Source of the DNA: Flaviramulus basaltis
GTDB lineage: Bacteria; Bacteroidota; Bacteroidia; Flavobacteriales; Flavobacteriaceae
Direction of reading: 5' to 3'
Assembly (NCBI RefSeq): GCF_900114265.1
Contig: NZ_FPKV01000003.1
Coordinates: 607,247-671,246 of the forward strand
DNA: 64,000 nucleotides
Position numbers and translations under genes: made by a program. A model generated the notes under the pieces. That model searched no databases, was not told the origin of the DNA, and saw only the letters and a program-made list of their open reading frames with translations. Shown here piece by piece: positions 10,601 through 18,790 of this stretch (positions within the stretch are counted from its first letter, which is position 1; every line of letters starts with the position of its first letter).

Positions 10601-11303
10601 TGCTTTCTATCATAGATAGATTTATTGATAAAATTGAAGAAGATAAAGCATATTCAGTTAGATAGGTGAAATTTTTTGAAGGACTTCCTCCATTAGTATT
10701 ACCTCCCGAGCATACTATTAAAAAATCTTTTCCATTGATTTTTGTAAATTCAATGCCATGTGTGCCATGATTTTCTTCTGATCTAGGTAAACCTCTTACT
10801 ATATCTACGGCATCCCAAGAAGATCCATTCCATGTAAATCTAGTTATTATACCAGAATTTGTATCTAAACCAACATCGCCACCACCACCACCAGTGCCAC
10901 CACCAATTCTGAAGTCTGACGATGTCACATATATGATAGGATTACTAGCTGTACCAGCAACAGTTATTCCTGTAGTTTCTCTAAAAGTTGATGAAAACGA
11001 AGACCCGTCGTCATTATGATTTTGTATAGTCTGAATATGATTTAATGTTTCCATTTCAGTCAAAACATAATTGCTATTATCAACACGTTCTATTGTTAAT
11101 ATTTTAACCAAGCCCTTGTATTCTGTAAGATATAATCGACCATCTGGGCCATACATTAAAGAAGTAACCATGTCAACAGAGCCTTTCCCATTAAAATTCA
11201 GATTGCTTTGGCTAAAGTTTTGAGCATAATTTAATCTGGTAATTAATAATAATAGAAAAAAAAGAATTAGTTTGATTTTTTTTTGGCAGTAGAAATGTTT
11301 CAT
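4647..11303 (-). CDS. Giant T9SS type A protein: sugar-dehydrogenase-like propeller plus four malectin-like domains
   Basis: I start it at the ATG at 11303 because it gives a clean signal peptide (MKHFYCQKKIKLILFFLLLL...NYAQ); an upstream start at 11336 would add 11 unlikely residues. Order of domains in the 2218-residue product: a six-bladed PQQ/sorbosone-dehydrogenase-like propeller (about 30-560; GPDGRLYLTEYKGLVKIL, ENHGTHGIEF); a Ca-binding Asp-rich type-3-like stretch (about 600-650); a beta-rich region (650-920); then putative Ig domains (GGDGxLxFxATGLPxGLxID) alternating with four malectin-like carbohydrate-binding domains (YRINTGGPLLTATDS ... LDLVAEFGHRVGVMLSFPI); finally a T9SS sorting domain (ILFPNPANNETSIRI ... 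LIIK). The propeller is unlikely to be proven catalytic from sequence alone. Likely role: cell-surface or secreted glycan-binding protein. It is a single gene with its own terminator. Confidence 0.85.
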   Translation of the reverse strand: MKHFYCQKKIKLILFFLLLLITRLNYAQNFSQSNLNFNGKGSVDMVTSLMYGPDGRLYLTEYKGLVKILTIERVDNSNYVLTEMETLNHIQTIQNHNDDGSSFSSTFRETTGITVAGTASNPIIYVTSSDFRIGGGTGGGGGDVGLDTNSGIITRFTWNGSSWDAVDIVRGLPRSEENHGTHGIEFTKINGKDFLIVCSGGNTNGGSPSKNFTYLTEYALSSSILSINLSMIESMPIQNDNGRNYIYDIPTLDDPTRANKNGIEDPNISGYNGIDINDPFGGNDGLNQGKIVPGGPVQIFSPGYRNSYDLVVTESGSVYATENGANGGWGGFPENEGTNNVTNNYISSEPGSSSASGGEQINNEDQLHLITTDIQNYTFGSLYGGHPNPVRANPAGAGLFTAPAQLGLDGAVFRTQLYDPDGSTLDSTTDPDIGLPADWPPLPVSYADPSQGDWRGPGQINPDGPNDSSILIWGTNTNAIDEYTASNFGGIMKGNLLAGTNTGVLRRVELNSSGTVENFTSSFISGLGGNALGVTCNSDSDIFPGTIWVGNFNNIITVIEPQDFVTCLSPTDIGYEANADYDNDEYSNQDEVDNFTDPCNGGSQPADFDKSIGGILVSDLNDTDDDADGILDVNDPFQLGNPNKNDSDAFILPVINELFSNTFLGGYLGLGMTGMMNNGDVTNGNWLNWLDRRDDLNDPNPNDILGGAIGAMTMEMTSGTALGTQNNQEKAFQYGIQVDQNTGLFTISGTIVNFNQPLQLYGNSASPDGELGFFIGDGTQSNYIKFVARKQGIRVQQEINDIPQTPIDLVVDTNNRPNGLILFSFIIDPTTGEIILEYTFDDDTSQTFGTITAQGLILDAIQQTNKDLAIGFIGTSNAIGVELEGTWGVLNVTKDALSPIIVNSLPNQYHFSGETIDDSINVIASGGDGSLTYSASGLPAGIVIDQNTGSLTGVISLSASNSSPYDVTITVDDSDGDNTDNVLLNFTWTVTTPMASTSVVRINTGGNLFTATDSGVNWQENTTNGSYIGTDYSVNSGNGYANGISNLTRDSSIPDYIDNQTFNTLFATERYDNAAAPEMEFNIPLPDANYLINLYFCNAYDGINSPGGRVFDIAIEDDLARLDLDLVAEFGHQVAGMLSFPVTISDGELNIEFLHGIDNPLINAIEIRSFVLENQILVNNLSNQTNTVGDTLDGSLGVIASGGDGNLTFSATGLPSGVFIEPTNGQIGGSISSSDFENSPYNVTITVDDSDTSTTDAVNLNFTWIIYPSNETPLNSNPLYRINTGGPLLAGTDSDINWEANTIQGAYTGTSYSVNTGNVFTHGVSDITRHESIPDYIDTTTFNTIFNTERYDNTAAPEMEFTFTVPNAYYLVNIYMSNTYNSINAPGERIFDIAMEGSVVRSNLDLVAEFGYRVATMLSFPITVSDGVLNIEFLHSVVENPLVNAIEIRSVVIENPIVINNDIVEQFNNVGDTFDGNLAVIASGGDGDLSFTATNLPPGLNIDPITGSITGTITSGAETNSPYNVTITIDDSDIYTNDTITLNFNWSIIDSNSITPLYRINTGGPLLTATDSDIDWEANTTQGAYNGTNYSVNTGSPYTHGVTNITRHESIPDYIDTATFNTIFNTERYDNTAAPEMEFTFTVPNAYYIVNIYMSNTYNGIDGAGERVFDIALEDNVVRSNLDLVAEFGHRVGVMLSFPITVSDGVLNIEFLHSVVENPLVNAIEIRGIFTDNSIIVENFQEQYNIVNDTLDGSLAVIANGGDGDLSFIATNLPPGLTIDSVTGSITGTITSGAETDSPYDVTVTIDDSDIYTNDVVTLNFNWIISTGDTPIITETIANQSNNSGDTLDGSLTAIASGGDGNLVYTAAGLPEGLSIDSLTGSINGTISYFADTHSPYNVTITIDDSDTINTDAVTLNFIWTVTPSSTLPDSNALYRINTGGPLLTATDSHIDWEANTTQGAYSGTNYSVNTGSPYTHGVTNITRHESIPDYIDTATFNTIFNTERYDNTAAPEMEFTFTVPNADYFVNIFMSNTYNGIDGAGERVFDIALEDNVVRSNLDLVAEFGHRVGVMLSFPITVSDGVLNIEFLHSVVENPLVNAIEIKSISTNSASKSGNSKNKTLTVVNPDFESEILEIILFPNPANNETSIRISDENILLSNIDIYDISGRLIRSYNTSEQNTEKGLYKINISGIQEGTYIINLRTPTKNILSHKKLIIK
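4996..5500 (-). repeat. Malectin-domain DNA repeat, copy A
   Basis: About 500 bp encoding the C-terminal malectin-like domain. It matches copy B at 6127-6631 at an offset of 1131 bp (377 codons). By my reading the roughly 210 bases from 5000 to 5210 are identical in both copies, synonymous sites included, with scattered differences after that. More diverged copies of the same domain lie at about 6957-7470 and 7800-8310. Confidence 0.85.
6127..6631 (-). repeat. Malectin-domain DNA repeat, copy B
   Basis: Partner of the copy at 4996-5500, in direct orientation within the same reading frame. Identity at third codon positions implies recent duplication or gene conversion rather than protein-level conservation. 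Confidence 0.85.
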
Positions 11304-11924
11304 AATAGCATTTAAGTAATTATATATTGAACACAATCAATTATAGTTTAATAATTTATACCTAACTACAAGGTCTAAATTTGTATTTATCAGTTTAGTT
11401 ATGTGCCAAACTTTAATTTAAGATGTAAAAAAATTGTTGCTATTAATTAAAACTAGGTGCTTTATTGAGAGAACCTATTATTTTAGATTTCAAAAATAAT
11501 GTAGAGTGAACTAAAAATAATAAGTTTTCTGTACATAGCAATAATATTCGTTGAATTACAATTTTTATTATTTTTATGTCTAAAAACAAATGTAACACTC
11601 TGTTTTATAGATTGTTGTATTTTGTTTGTGATATAGATGTGTAAAATAAAGTAAGGTTTCTTAAGTGTTGTTGTAAAGACTTATATATTTTGTAGAGGTC
11701 AATTTATTAAAAAGATGATTTAATTGCATTTATTTTAAGAAATTAATAATATTTAGAATATTAATTTGAATAGATCTTTATCTTTTTTTATTTGAATGTT
11801 TTTATACTTATTAAAAAAAAGCATTCTTCTTTGTTAAAGAAATTTAAATGAATGAAAATATTAGAAAAAGATATTCTAAATATTTTTATAAAAAAAAAGC
11901 TAGTTTAGTTCTATGAAATATAAG
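11304..11924. other. Non-coding spacer, 621 bp
   Basis: AT-rich region upstream of the malectin gene and downstream of tRNA-Leu (both minus strand). It should hold the malectin gene promoter. No ORF, strong hairpin or repeated motif is visible to me. Confidence 0.5.
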
Positions 11925-12009
11925 TGCGCACGAGAAGATTCGAACTTCCACATCCTAAACGGATACTGGCCCCTCAAGCCAGCGCGTCTACCAATTCCGC
12001 CACGTGCGC
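11925..12009 (-). tRNA. tRNA-Leu (anticodon GAG)
   Basis: The minus strand folds as a class II tRNA of 85 nt. The acceptor stem is GCGCACG pairing with CGTGCGC. The D-arm reads TGGCGGAATTGGTAGACGCG. The anticodon stem CTGGC/GCCAG holds a 7-nt loop TTGAGGG, so the anticodon is GAG (leucine, CUU/CUC). A long variable arm follows, then the T-arm GAAGTTCGAATCTTC. The discriminator base is A. CCA is not encoded. Confidence 0.95.
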
Positions 12010-12030
12010 ATTAAAGAAGTGTATAAAAAT

Positions 12031-12064
12031 AGAAAAAGTTAAGTAATTAAGCTTAACTTTTTCT
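12031..12064. terminator. Perfect 13-bp hairpin beside tRNA-Leu
   Basis: AGAAAAAGTTAAG (12031-12043) pairs perfectly with 12052-12064, with an 8-nt loop. The stem ends in a T run on either strand, so it could terminate in either direction. It lies 21 bp upstream of the tRNA 5' end, so it may insulate the tRNA from transcription coming from the right. Confidence 0.5.
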
Positions 12065-13210
12065 AGTGACCGGGTTAGGGATTTAAACCCAGTAATTATG
12101 AGTTATTTGCTAATTTTTACAACCGTTGTTTACGAATTGCGAACATTGCTTTTATTTTAAATATGTCAAATTAACTTTCGGTTGTACAAATGTAATTAAA
12201 TTTAAATTTTTGTTTTTTAGAATAAGTGTTTTTTTTTATCTTAAATTGAGAAGGAGTCAAAATTGTAGAGAAATAGAATCTATACATTTTTTATTTCTGA
12301 CTTTATAAGAATCAATTCGTTTAGGGATAAAAAGAATAGAGAGATAAAATATCAAGTGGAAAATAATATAAATTTTTAAAAAGTATTAACCCACTTACAG
12401 ATTGAAACTAAAATTAACCTACGCTATATAAAGGAGAGCGTGTTCATATAAGTATAATACATTCCAGTAAGCCTACATAATGTCCTAATTATAAAATTTT
12501 TAAGGTTTATTTCTAAAAACCCATCCATTAAGGATGATATTCCTTTTTTTAGTTCAAAATCTCTGTTAATTAAAATTCACTTTTAAATGCTCACTATAAA
12601 AACCGAAAAGCATACAATTAATTTCAAAAAAAATTTGCTTTTAGAATGCAATATGCTAATAGAAAGCCCCCTATTCTCGAGTAATGTAAAATCCTTGATT
12701 TGGTTCGTATATTCTTTAAAAATGTAAATTGTGAGCGTTTGCTAGATGATGTCTATACTGTCTATTATGTAACAGTTCTCGAGCTGTAAACACGCTCAAT
12801 CTAAGGGGATCTATATATAGATAGGAGTATTTGCTTTTGTCTGTGGTACACCGAACGTTCGATAGATCTGGCTAATGATATCGGCAAAGACCTGAAAAGC
12901 TAGTGCTCATCATCAATGCTATAGAATCGAAGGCTAATCCTATTTCCACCAGTTCTTTGTAGTTCCTTGTCTCTCAATTTTGGTGTTAGTATTTATTTTA
13001 AAAAATCATGTTTTGTTTGTATCTGATCCAAGGTCTCAAGAATTTTATTGTGATTTGTTCGAAAGTTGCACATTTCAAATTGTTTTGTAGTTACTAAAAT
13101 TTACTGTTATTCTTTAGTTGGCAGAACGTTCTCTATTTATACCCTAAATGCACAACGGTTTATTTTTTTTATGTTAAAAAAACATGATTTTATATAAAAA
13201 TCAGAAAAAA

Positions 13211-13238
13211 CCCCTGTATTTATGATAAACCCCCCCCC
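13211..13238 (+). promoter_or_regulatory. Paired C-tract element, gene at 13310
   Basis: C4 at 13211-13214 and C8 at 13230-13237, each followed by T. The two CT junctions are 23 bp apart. The distal tract ends 72 bp before the ATG at 13310. Same layout as the elements at 24566, 61099, 62567 and 63101. Confidence 0.5.
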
Positions 13239-13309
13239 TAAAAGTAATTAGATAATACTTTATTTTGTTAACAACACCAACAACTAAATTAAATTATTAT
13301 CAATTATTT

Positions 13310-16300
13310 ATGAAAACAAAAAAAACTCTTATTTTAACCATCATTTTAATAATCTTTACAGTTGCAATAACTGTAGCACAAAATGTTAGGGGAGGCTGTA
13401 CAAACTCCAATGCCTATTACAATGCTGGTGCTGGCTGGAATGATGATACAGATGTTACTAGTAATAATGAAACTATTGTTGCTGTATCTGGATTAGCTAA
13501 TTTTACGTGCGGAATTAGTAACCCTAGGCAAAACGTAGAAGGTTCAACTTTCACTATTGATGTGTTCTTAAATGGATCAGAAGTAGCTTCCCAACACGAC
13601 GATCAAACCACTTTTACGGGTAATGATTATACGGTAGCGAATCCAATACCTCTTGAGGGTGACACTTGTCAAGTGGTCATAACAGTAACACCTGTAGCTG
13701 GTACTTTAGGATGTGCTGGGACTGAATGGACGTACACTTGGAATCTTTCTGCTGCGGTGGGATGTATTCCTTCAACTCCCGTTTTTTACTACAATACAGG
13801 TACTGGTGGTTGGCATGATCCAACTACACCAGTTGATAATGCTATTACGGTTGATCCTCTAGCTATTGGAGGGACTATTGAGGTAGGGGCTCATCTAAAT
13901 GGAGGTTCGATTTCTTGGAGTGATGGTTTAGGATTTACTTCTACAAACAATCAAGTAGTTTATGACCCAGGTTTTACTGCTGGCGAACAAACCCGCACTT
14001 TAACAGCAGCCTATACAGATGCTTGTGGGGATTTGACTAATTATGTTTATAATTTAAGTTCTACTTCAGCGTGTTCTGCTGCTATTCCCATTCCTTACTA
14101 TAACAATAACAATGCTGGAACTGTAAATAAATTGACAACTGATACTACTATAGATATTGAAATGGTTATTGGAAAAACAATTGTTTTAGGAATCAGACCA
14201 AATACAGGTACGGTTGCTTGGACTGGTTGTAATGGATTTACTGAAAGTACTCGAGAATTTACTTTTGATCCTGGCTTTACGGCTAAAGGAGACAGCTGTT
14301 CTATAACAGGAGTTTATACAGATACTTGTGGTAATTCAACTAGTTACACTTATAACTTAAGCGTTCCGTTGGTATGTACTCCTGCTACTCCGACTTTATA
14401 TTACAACGATAACAACGGTTCTGGCTGGATTGATCCAGCTGCAGTAGATGCTGGCAATATAATTACTATAGATCCAATTCCTTATTCAGGAACAATTGGT
14501 GCAGGTTTCCATTTAAATGGAGGTACTGTTGCTTGGAGTGATGGTCTTGGATTTACTTCAACAGCTAATCAAGTTAATTATAACCCAAACTTTACTGGTG
14601 GTGATGAAACACGTATTTTAACAGCATCTTATACTGATACTTGTGGTGATGTGGTTGATTATTTTTACAATATAAGTTCAACGTCAGAATGTATTTCTTC
14701 AGTTCCAGTTTTTTACTATAATGATGGTTCTGGTTGGGTTGATCCAGCTGCAATAAATGAGACAGACAATTCGATTACTCCTGACCCTATACAATTTACA
14801 GATACAATTGAAATAGGTGTACGTTTAAATGGAGGTTCAATTGTTTGGACTGATGATCAAGGTACTGGATTCACCAGTACAGCAGGTCAATTTGGATATG
14901 ACCCTGGCTTTACTGCTGTTGGGCAAAATCGTGTTTTAACAGGAGCTTATACAAATACTTGTGATGTTACAACTAATTATGTTTTTAACATAAGTGCTTC
15001 TACAGAATGTATTCCGCAAACGCTAGAACCTTATTACAACGACAATGTTGGTTCTGGAACGGTATATCATGCCACAACGGATTATGATATCAATGTTGGC
15101 TTGCAAACAGGTGGGTCTATTTGGGTAGGTATTAACCCTGCTATAAACGAAGATGCAGGTGAAACTTTAGTTTGGACAGGATGTAATGGCTTTTCTGGAA
15201 CAGAAAAAGAATTTACATTTTACCCAGAGTTTGACACCATAGGTCAGACCTGTGATTTGGTAGGAACTTTTACAGATGCCTGTGGTACTATTAGATCATA
15301 TACCTATCATTTAACTGCTGAAACAGGATGTCTTAGTCCAGACGATTCAAACCCTTACTACAATATCGGTAATGGATGGGAAAATGCATTGACTACTGAT
15401 TTTGATGTCTATCTTGAAGTGCCACCTTTCGGGCTAATTTATTTCGGTATTGACCCCGGAACTGGAGGTAACACCACTGATGATAATTTTGTTTGGAATG
15501 ATAGTCTAGGCTATGTTGTAAATGTTAATGGTCAACAACTAGCACTTGATGGTGTCTTTGAAAATAGTGATGACGTTGAGGTTTTAACTTGTGTCTATAC
15601 AGATAAATGCGGTGTTTCAACCACATACACCTTTAATTTAACGGTAATATGTTCTCCTCCAGTTTTTACTTATAATGATAACAATGGTTCTGATTTGGTT
15701 GATCCTGCAACAGTAGAAATTGATAATACCATTTCTATTGATCCAATTCCATATTCAGGAACTGTTCTAGTAGGAATAAATAATTTAAATGGAGGCACTG
15801 TTACTTGGAGTGATGGTCTTGGGTTTACTAGTACTTTAGATGGATTTACTTATAACCCAGGTTTTACAGGTGGTGATCAAACACGTACTTTAACAGCAAC
15901 TTATACAGATTTTTGCGGTACTACGATTGACTATTCTTATAACATAAGCTCTACTTCAGAATGTATTCCTTCAGTACCAACTTTTTACTACAATACTGGC
16001 GGCGATAATAGTCCAGAAGTAAATCTTGATGACAGTCCCATAACAATTGTACCTATACAAGTTGGAGAAACGGTTATTATAGGAGTAAACCTAAATGGAG
16101 GAACTATTTCCTGGAGTGATGATAATGCTACGACCCCATTTACAGGAACAGATAGCGAATTCACATACAATCCAGGTTTTACTGCTGGTAATCAAACGCG
16201 TACTTTAACGGGTTTATTTACTGGTGCTTGTGGCAATACAGCAAGTTTTGTTTATAATTTAAATGCTTTGGATGAATGTGCTCCAAATGCACCAACTGCA

Positions 16301-18766
16301 CCTAGTCCTCAAATTGTTTGTAAATATGATATTGTTGCAACTTTAGATGCTACTGTAGATGCAGGTACAACTTTACTATGGTATACAGATGAAACGGGAG
16401 GTTCACCTCTTGATCCATTCACTACTTTAGTGCCAGGGAATTATTATGCTGCTGCAGTAACTGCTGATGGTATATGTGAAAGCCCTAGAATATTAGTGGT
16501 TGTGGCAACAAATAATGCGTTATATTTTGATGGACTACGTAATAGTTATGTTTCATTAAAAAATAGTCCAATTCTAGATAAAGCTACAGAATTTACAATT
16601 GAAGCTTGGATAAAACCAGATGACTCAAATTGGGATGATGGTTACCACGCTATATTTGGAGCAGTTCAAACCGGAGGAAATAATCAAAGAAGCCCTTCTT
16701 TTTATCTATATAATGGACAAGTACATACTGATTCCTATGAAGATGTAACATTGAATCGTTACGATATACTAACAGAAGATGCTGTTATTTTTAAAAATGT
16801 ATGGAGCCATATAGCCCTTGTTAAACTTCTTGACTCAGAAAGTAGTACTGGAAGTACTTATAATGTATATGTAAATGGAAAACTAGTTGCTACAAGAACA
16901 GCTCCTTTAAAAGTTAATGTTGCAGATGATTCTGAATACACATTTGGAGTTGTAGACAATTTTTATTCGGGTTTAATTGATGAAGCTCGTTTCTGGAATG
17001 TTCCTAGATCTGCTTCAGAAGTTGCAGATAATATGGAAATTGATTTAACAGGAAACGAACCAGGTTTAGTAGATTATTATACTTTCAATCAAGGGATTGG
17101 AAATGGAGATAATACCGCTATAACTACTTTGTATGACAATACTTCGTCTCAAAATAATGGAACAATTATAGACTTTTACTTAACAGGTAATGTTAGTAAT
17201 TTTGTGGGCGGATATTTTGCTCAAATAACAGGTTCGTCTTCTACTACTATAATAGGAGGTACAATCCAGTTAGCCCACACAACACCAGATGGTTATTGGT
17301 CAAGTGATGCAGAAGACATTGTAACTGTAGATAGTGTAACAGGTTTAGCAACAGGAGTCTCATTAGGGACAGCCGTAATCTCGTATGAGTTTTGTGGAGT
17401 ATCTACTACATATCCAATTACTGTGGTTCCAAATTCAGGACCTACGATTTCTCAAATTGAAGATCAGGAAACTTGTCCTGGAACAGATATATTAGACTTG
17501 CCTTTTATAATCGAAGATGATGCTACGCCCGTTAATTCATTGGTGCTTACTGCAACTTCTTCAAACACAGATTTAATTCCAAATGATCAAATTGTGTTAG
17601 GTGGAACAGATGAAAATAGGACAGTAACTCTAAGTCCTGTTTCTGGAGAATCAGGCACAGCAATAATTACAATAACTGCAACAGACTCAGATGATATGTT
17701 TTCAACAATGAGTTTTACAGTTACTTTTACAGATACTACTAAGCCAATAGCTATTACACAAGATATTGAAGTTGAATTAGATGCTAATGGTGAAGTAACT
17801 ATAACAGGAGCTCAAATCAATAATGGTTCTACTGATGATTGTACTGATGTAGCAAACTTAACACTAGCTGCAAGTCCTTCTTCATTTACCTGTGCTAATA
17901 TTGGTATAAATACGGTAACATTAACAGTTACTGATGCAAGCGGTAATTTTGAAACTAATACCGCTACAGTAACTATTTTTGATGTAACAGGACCAATGGT
18001 TATTACCCAAGATATTTCAATTGAATTGGACGCAGCAGATGAAGCAACTATAACAGCAGACCAAATTAATAATGGTTCTAATGACAGTTGTACCAATGCT
18101 TCAGATTTAATCTTAAGTGTAAGTCCATCTAGTTTTACATGTGCTAATATTGGAGAAAATACGGTGACTTTAACAGTAATTGATACTTATGGTAATGAAA
18201 ATACAGAAACGGCCATAGTTACAGTTACAGAATCTAATGCACCTACAGTTATTACACAAACCTTAACAGTTACTATAGATGATAGTGGTTATGTATCTAT
18301 AACAGCTGATCAACTAGACAATGGGTCATCTGATAGCTGTGGAGACGTCACCTTTACTGCAAGTCAACTAGATTTTAGTTGTAGTGATATTGGAGATAAC
18401 ACGGTAACATTAACTGTTGAAGACGAAAGTGGAAATACAAGTTCAGGTTCCACAATAGTTACTGTTATAGGTAATGTTTATGGTTGTGGTATAAAAGTTT
18501 CAGAAGCCATTACAGCAAATGGAGATGGAATTAATGATACTTGGATTATTTACAACATCGAAGATCATCCTAATACATCTGTTCGTGTTTTTAATCGTTG
18601 GGGAGCAGAAGTATACTTCTCTAGAGATTATAAAAACGATTGGAATGGTCATTATTATAGAGGTTCTAAAAATCAATTGCCTTCATCAGGAAGTTACTAT
18701 TACCAAGTTGATGTTGATGGTGATGGTACACTAGATAATCAAGGCTGGTTATACATCACTAAATAA
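13310..18766 (+). CDS. Giant T9SS type B (gliding-associated C-terminal domain) adhesin-like protein
   Basis: I start at the ATG at 13310, which opens a signal peptide (MKTKKTLILTIILIIFTVAI...VAQ); the longer frame from 13265 begins with TTG and adds 15 non-signal residues. The 1818-residue protein has an N-terminal module (WTYTWNLS near residue 150), then eight repeats of about 95 residues (YYN..GW, NGGT..WSDGLGFTST, YNPGFTGG..RTLT..YTDTCG..xYxYNIS) up to about residue 985. Then come an Ig-like domain, a LamG/concanavalin-like domain (ALYFDGLRNSYVSLKN to DEARFWNVPRS, about 1070-1240), a BIG2-like domain and three HYR-like modules with paired cysteines. It ends in the CHU_C sorting domain (ITANGDGINDTWII ... 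VRVFNRWGAEVY). Such proteins are exported by T9SS with a PorP/SprF partner, here the next gene. Role: surface adhesin, perhaps gliding. Confidence 0.88.
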   Translation: MKTKKTLILTIILIIFTVAITVAQNVRGGCTNSNAYYNAGAGWNDDTDVTSNNETIVAVSGLANFTCGISNPRQNVEGSTFTIDVFLNGSEVASQHDDQTTFTGNDYTVANPIPLEGDTCQVVITVTPVAGTLGCAGTEWTYTWNLSAAVGCIPSTPVFYYNTGTGGWHDPTTPVDNAITVDPLAIGGTIEVGAHLNGGSISWSDGLGFTSTNNQVVYDPGFTAGEQTRTLTAAYTDACGDLTNYVYNLSSTSACSAAIPIPYYNNNNAGTVNKLTTDTTIDIEMVIGKTIVLGIRPNTGTVAWTGCNGFTESTREFTFDPGFTAKGDSCSITGVYTDTCGNSTSYTYNLSVPLVCTPATPTLYYNDNNGSGWIDPAAVDAGNIITIDPIPYSGTIGAGFHLNGGTVAWSDGLGFTSTANQVNYNPNFTGGDETRILTASYTDTCGDVVDYFYNISSTSECISSVPVFYYNDGSGWVDPAAINETDNSITPDPIQFTDTIEIGVRLNGGSIVWTDDQGTGFTSTAGQFGYDPGFTAVGQNRVLTGAYTNTCDVTTNYVFNISASTECIPQTLEPYYNDNVGSGTVYHATTDYDINVGLQTGGSIWVGINPAINEDAGETLVWTGCNGFSGTEKEFTFYPEFDTIGQTCDLVGTFTDACGTIRSYTYHLTAETGCLSPDDSNPYYNIGNGWENALTTDFDVYLEVPPFGLIYFGIDPGTGGNTTDDNFVWNDSLGYVVNVNGQQLALDGVFENSDDVEVLTCVYTDKCGVSTTYTFNLTVICSPPVFTYNDNNGSDLVDPATVEIDNTISIDPIPYSGTVLVGINNLNGGTVTWSDGLGFTSTLDGFTYNPGFTGGDQTRTLTATYTDFCGTTIDYSYNISSTSECIPSVPTFYYNTGGDNSPEVNLDDSPITIVPIQVGETVIIGVNLNGGTISWSDDNATTPFTGTDSEFTYNPGFTAGNQTRTLTGLFTGACGNTASFVYNLNALDECAPNAPTAPSPQIVCKYDIVATLDATVDAGTTLLWYTDETGGSPLDPFTTLVPGNYYAAAVTADGICESPRILVVVATNNALYFDGLRNSYVSLKNSPILDKATEFTIEAWIKPDDSNWDDGYHAIFGAVQTGGNNQRSPSFYLYNGQVHTDSYEDVTLNRYDILTEDAVIFKNVWSHIALVKLLDSESSTGSTYNVYVNGKLVATRTAPLKVNVADDSEYTFGVVDNFYSGLIDEARFWNVPRSASEVADNMEIDLTGNEPGLVDYYTFNQGIGNGDNTAITTLYDNTSSQNNGTIIDFYLTGNVSNFVGGYFAQITGSSSTTIIGGTIQLAHTTPDGYWSSDAEDIVTVDSVTGLATGVSLGTAVISYEFCGVSTTYPITVVPNSGPTISQIEDQETCPGTDILDLPFIIEDDATPVNSLVLTATSSNTDLIPNDQIVLGGTDENRTVTLSPVSGESGTAIITITATDSDDMFSTMSFTVTFTDTTKPIAITQDIEVELDANGEVTITGAQINNGSTDDCTDVANLTLAASPSSFTCANIGINTVTLTVTDASGNFETNTATVTIFDVTGPMVITQDISIELDAADEATITADQINNGSNDSCTNASDLILSVSPSSFTCANIGENTVTLTVIDTYGNENTETAIVTVTESNAPTVITQTLTVTIDDSGYVSITADQLDNGSSDSCGDVTFTASQLDFSCSDIGDNTVTLTVEDESGNTSSGSTIVTVIGNVYGCGIKVSEAITANGDGINDTWIIYNIEDHPNTSVRVFNRWGAEVYFSRDYKNDWNGHYYRGSKNQLPSSGSYYYQVDVDGDGTLDNQGWLYITK

Positions 18767-18790
18767 TTTTAGAATCAAAAAAATATAAAA

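Larger units (their letters stand above)
12010..13309. other. Gene-poor region, 1.3 kb, probably decayed sequence
   Basis: No ORF here is convincing. Next to the tRNA is a hairpin (12031-12064) and then a short tRNA-like relic: the minus strand of 12066-12091 contains GGGTTTAAATCCC followed by an acceptor-like CCCGGTCA. From about 12660 to 12990 base composition is richer in G+C than the flanks. The minus strand gives peptide fragments in two frames interrupted by stops (LRDKELQRTGGNRISLRFYS; then DIISQIYRTFGVPQTKANTP), as expected of a broken gene. I cannot name the parent family. The last 100 bases hold the paired C-tract and start region of the next gene. Confidence 0.4.

Noticed and set aside
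11304..11336. Upstream start for the malectin gene
   Set aside because: It would place 11 extra residues before a perfectly formed signal peptide.
12126..12308. 60-codon open frame on the plus strand
   Set aside because: Composition is that of AT-rich spacer (long Phe/Leu/Lys runs), with no signal peptide, no domain and no neighbour to form an operon with.
13230..13237. C8 tract as a sequencing homopolymer error or phase-variation tract
   Set aside because: The exact run length may be unreliable, but it is outside the reading frame, and its pairing with a second tract at the same spacing recurs at four other genes.
13265..13309. TTG start for the giant type B protein
   Set aside because: The ATG at 13310 directly opens the signal peptide; the extra 15 residues are polar.
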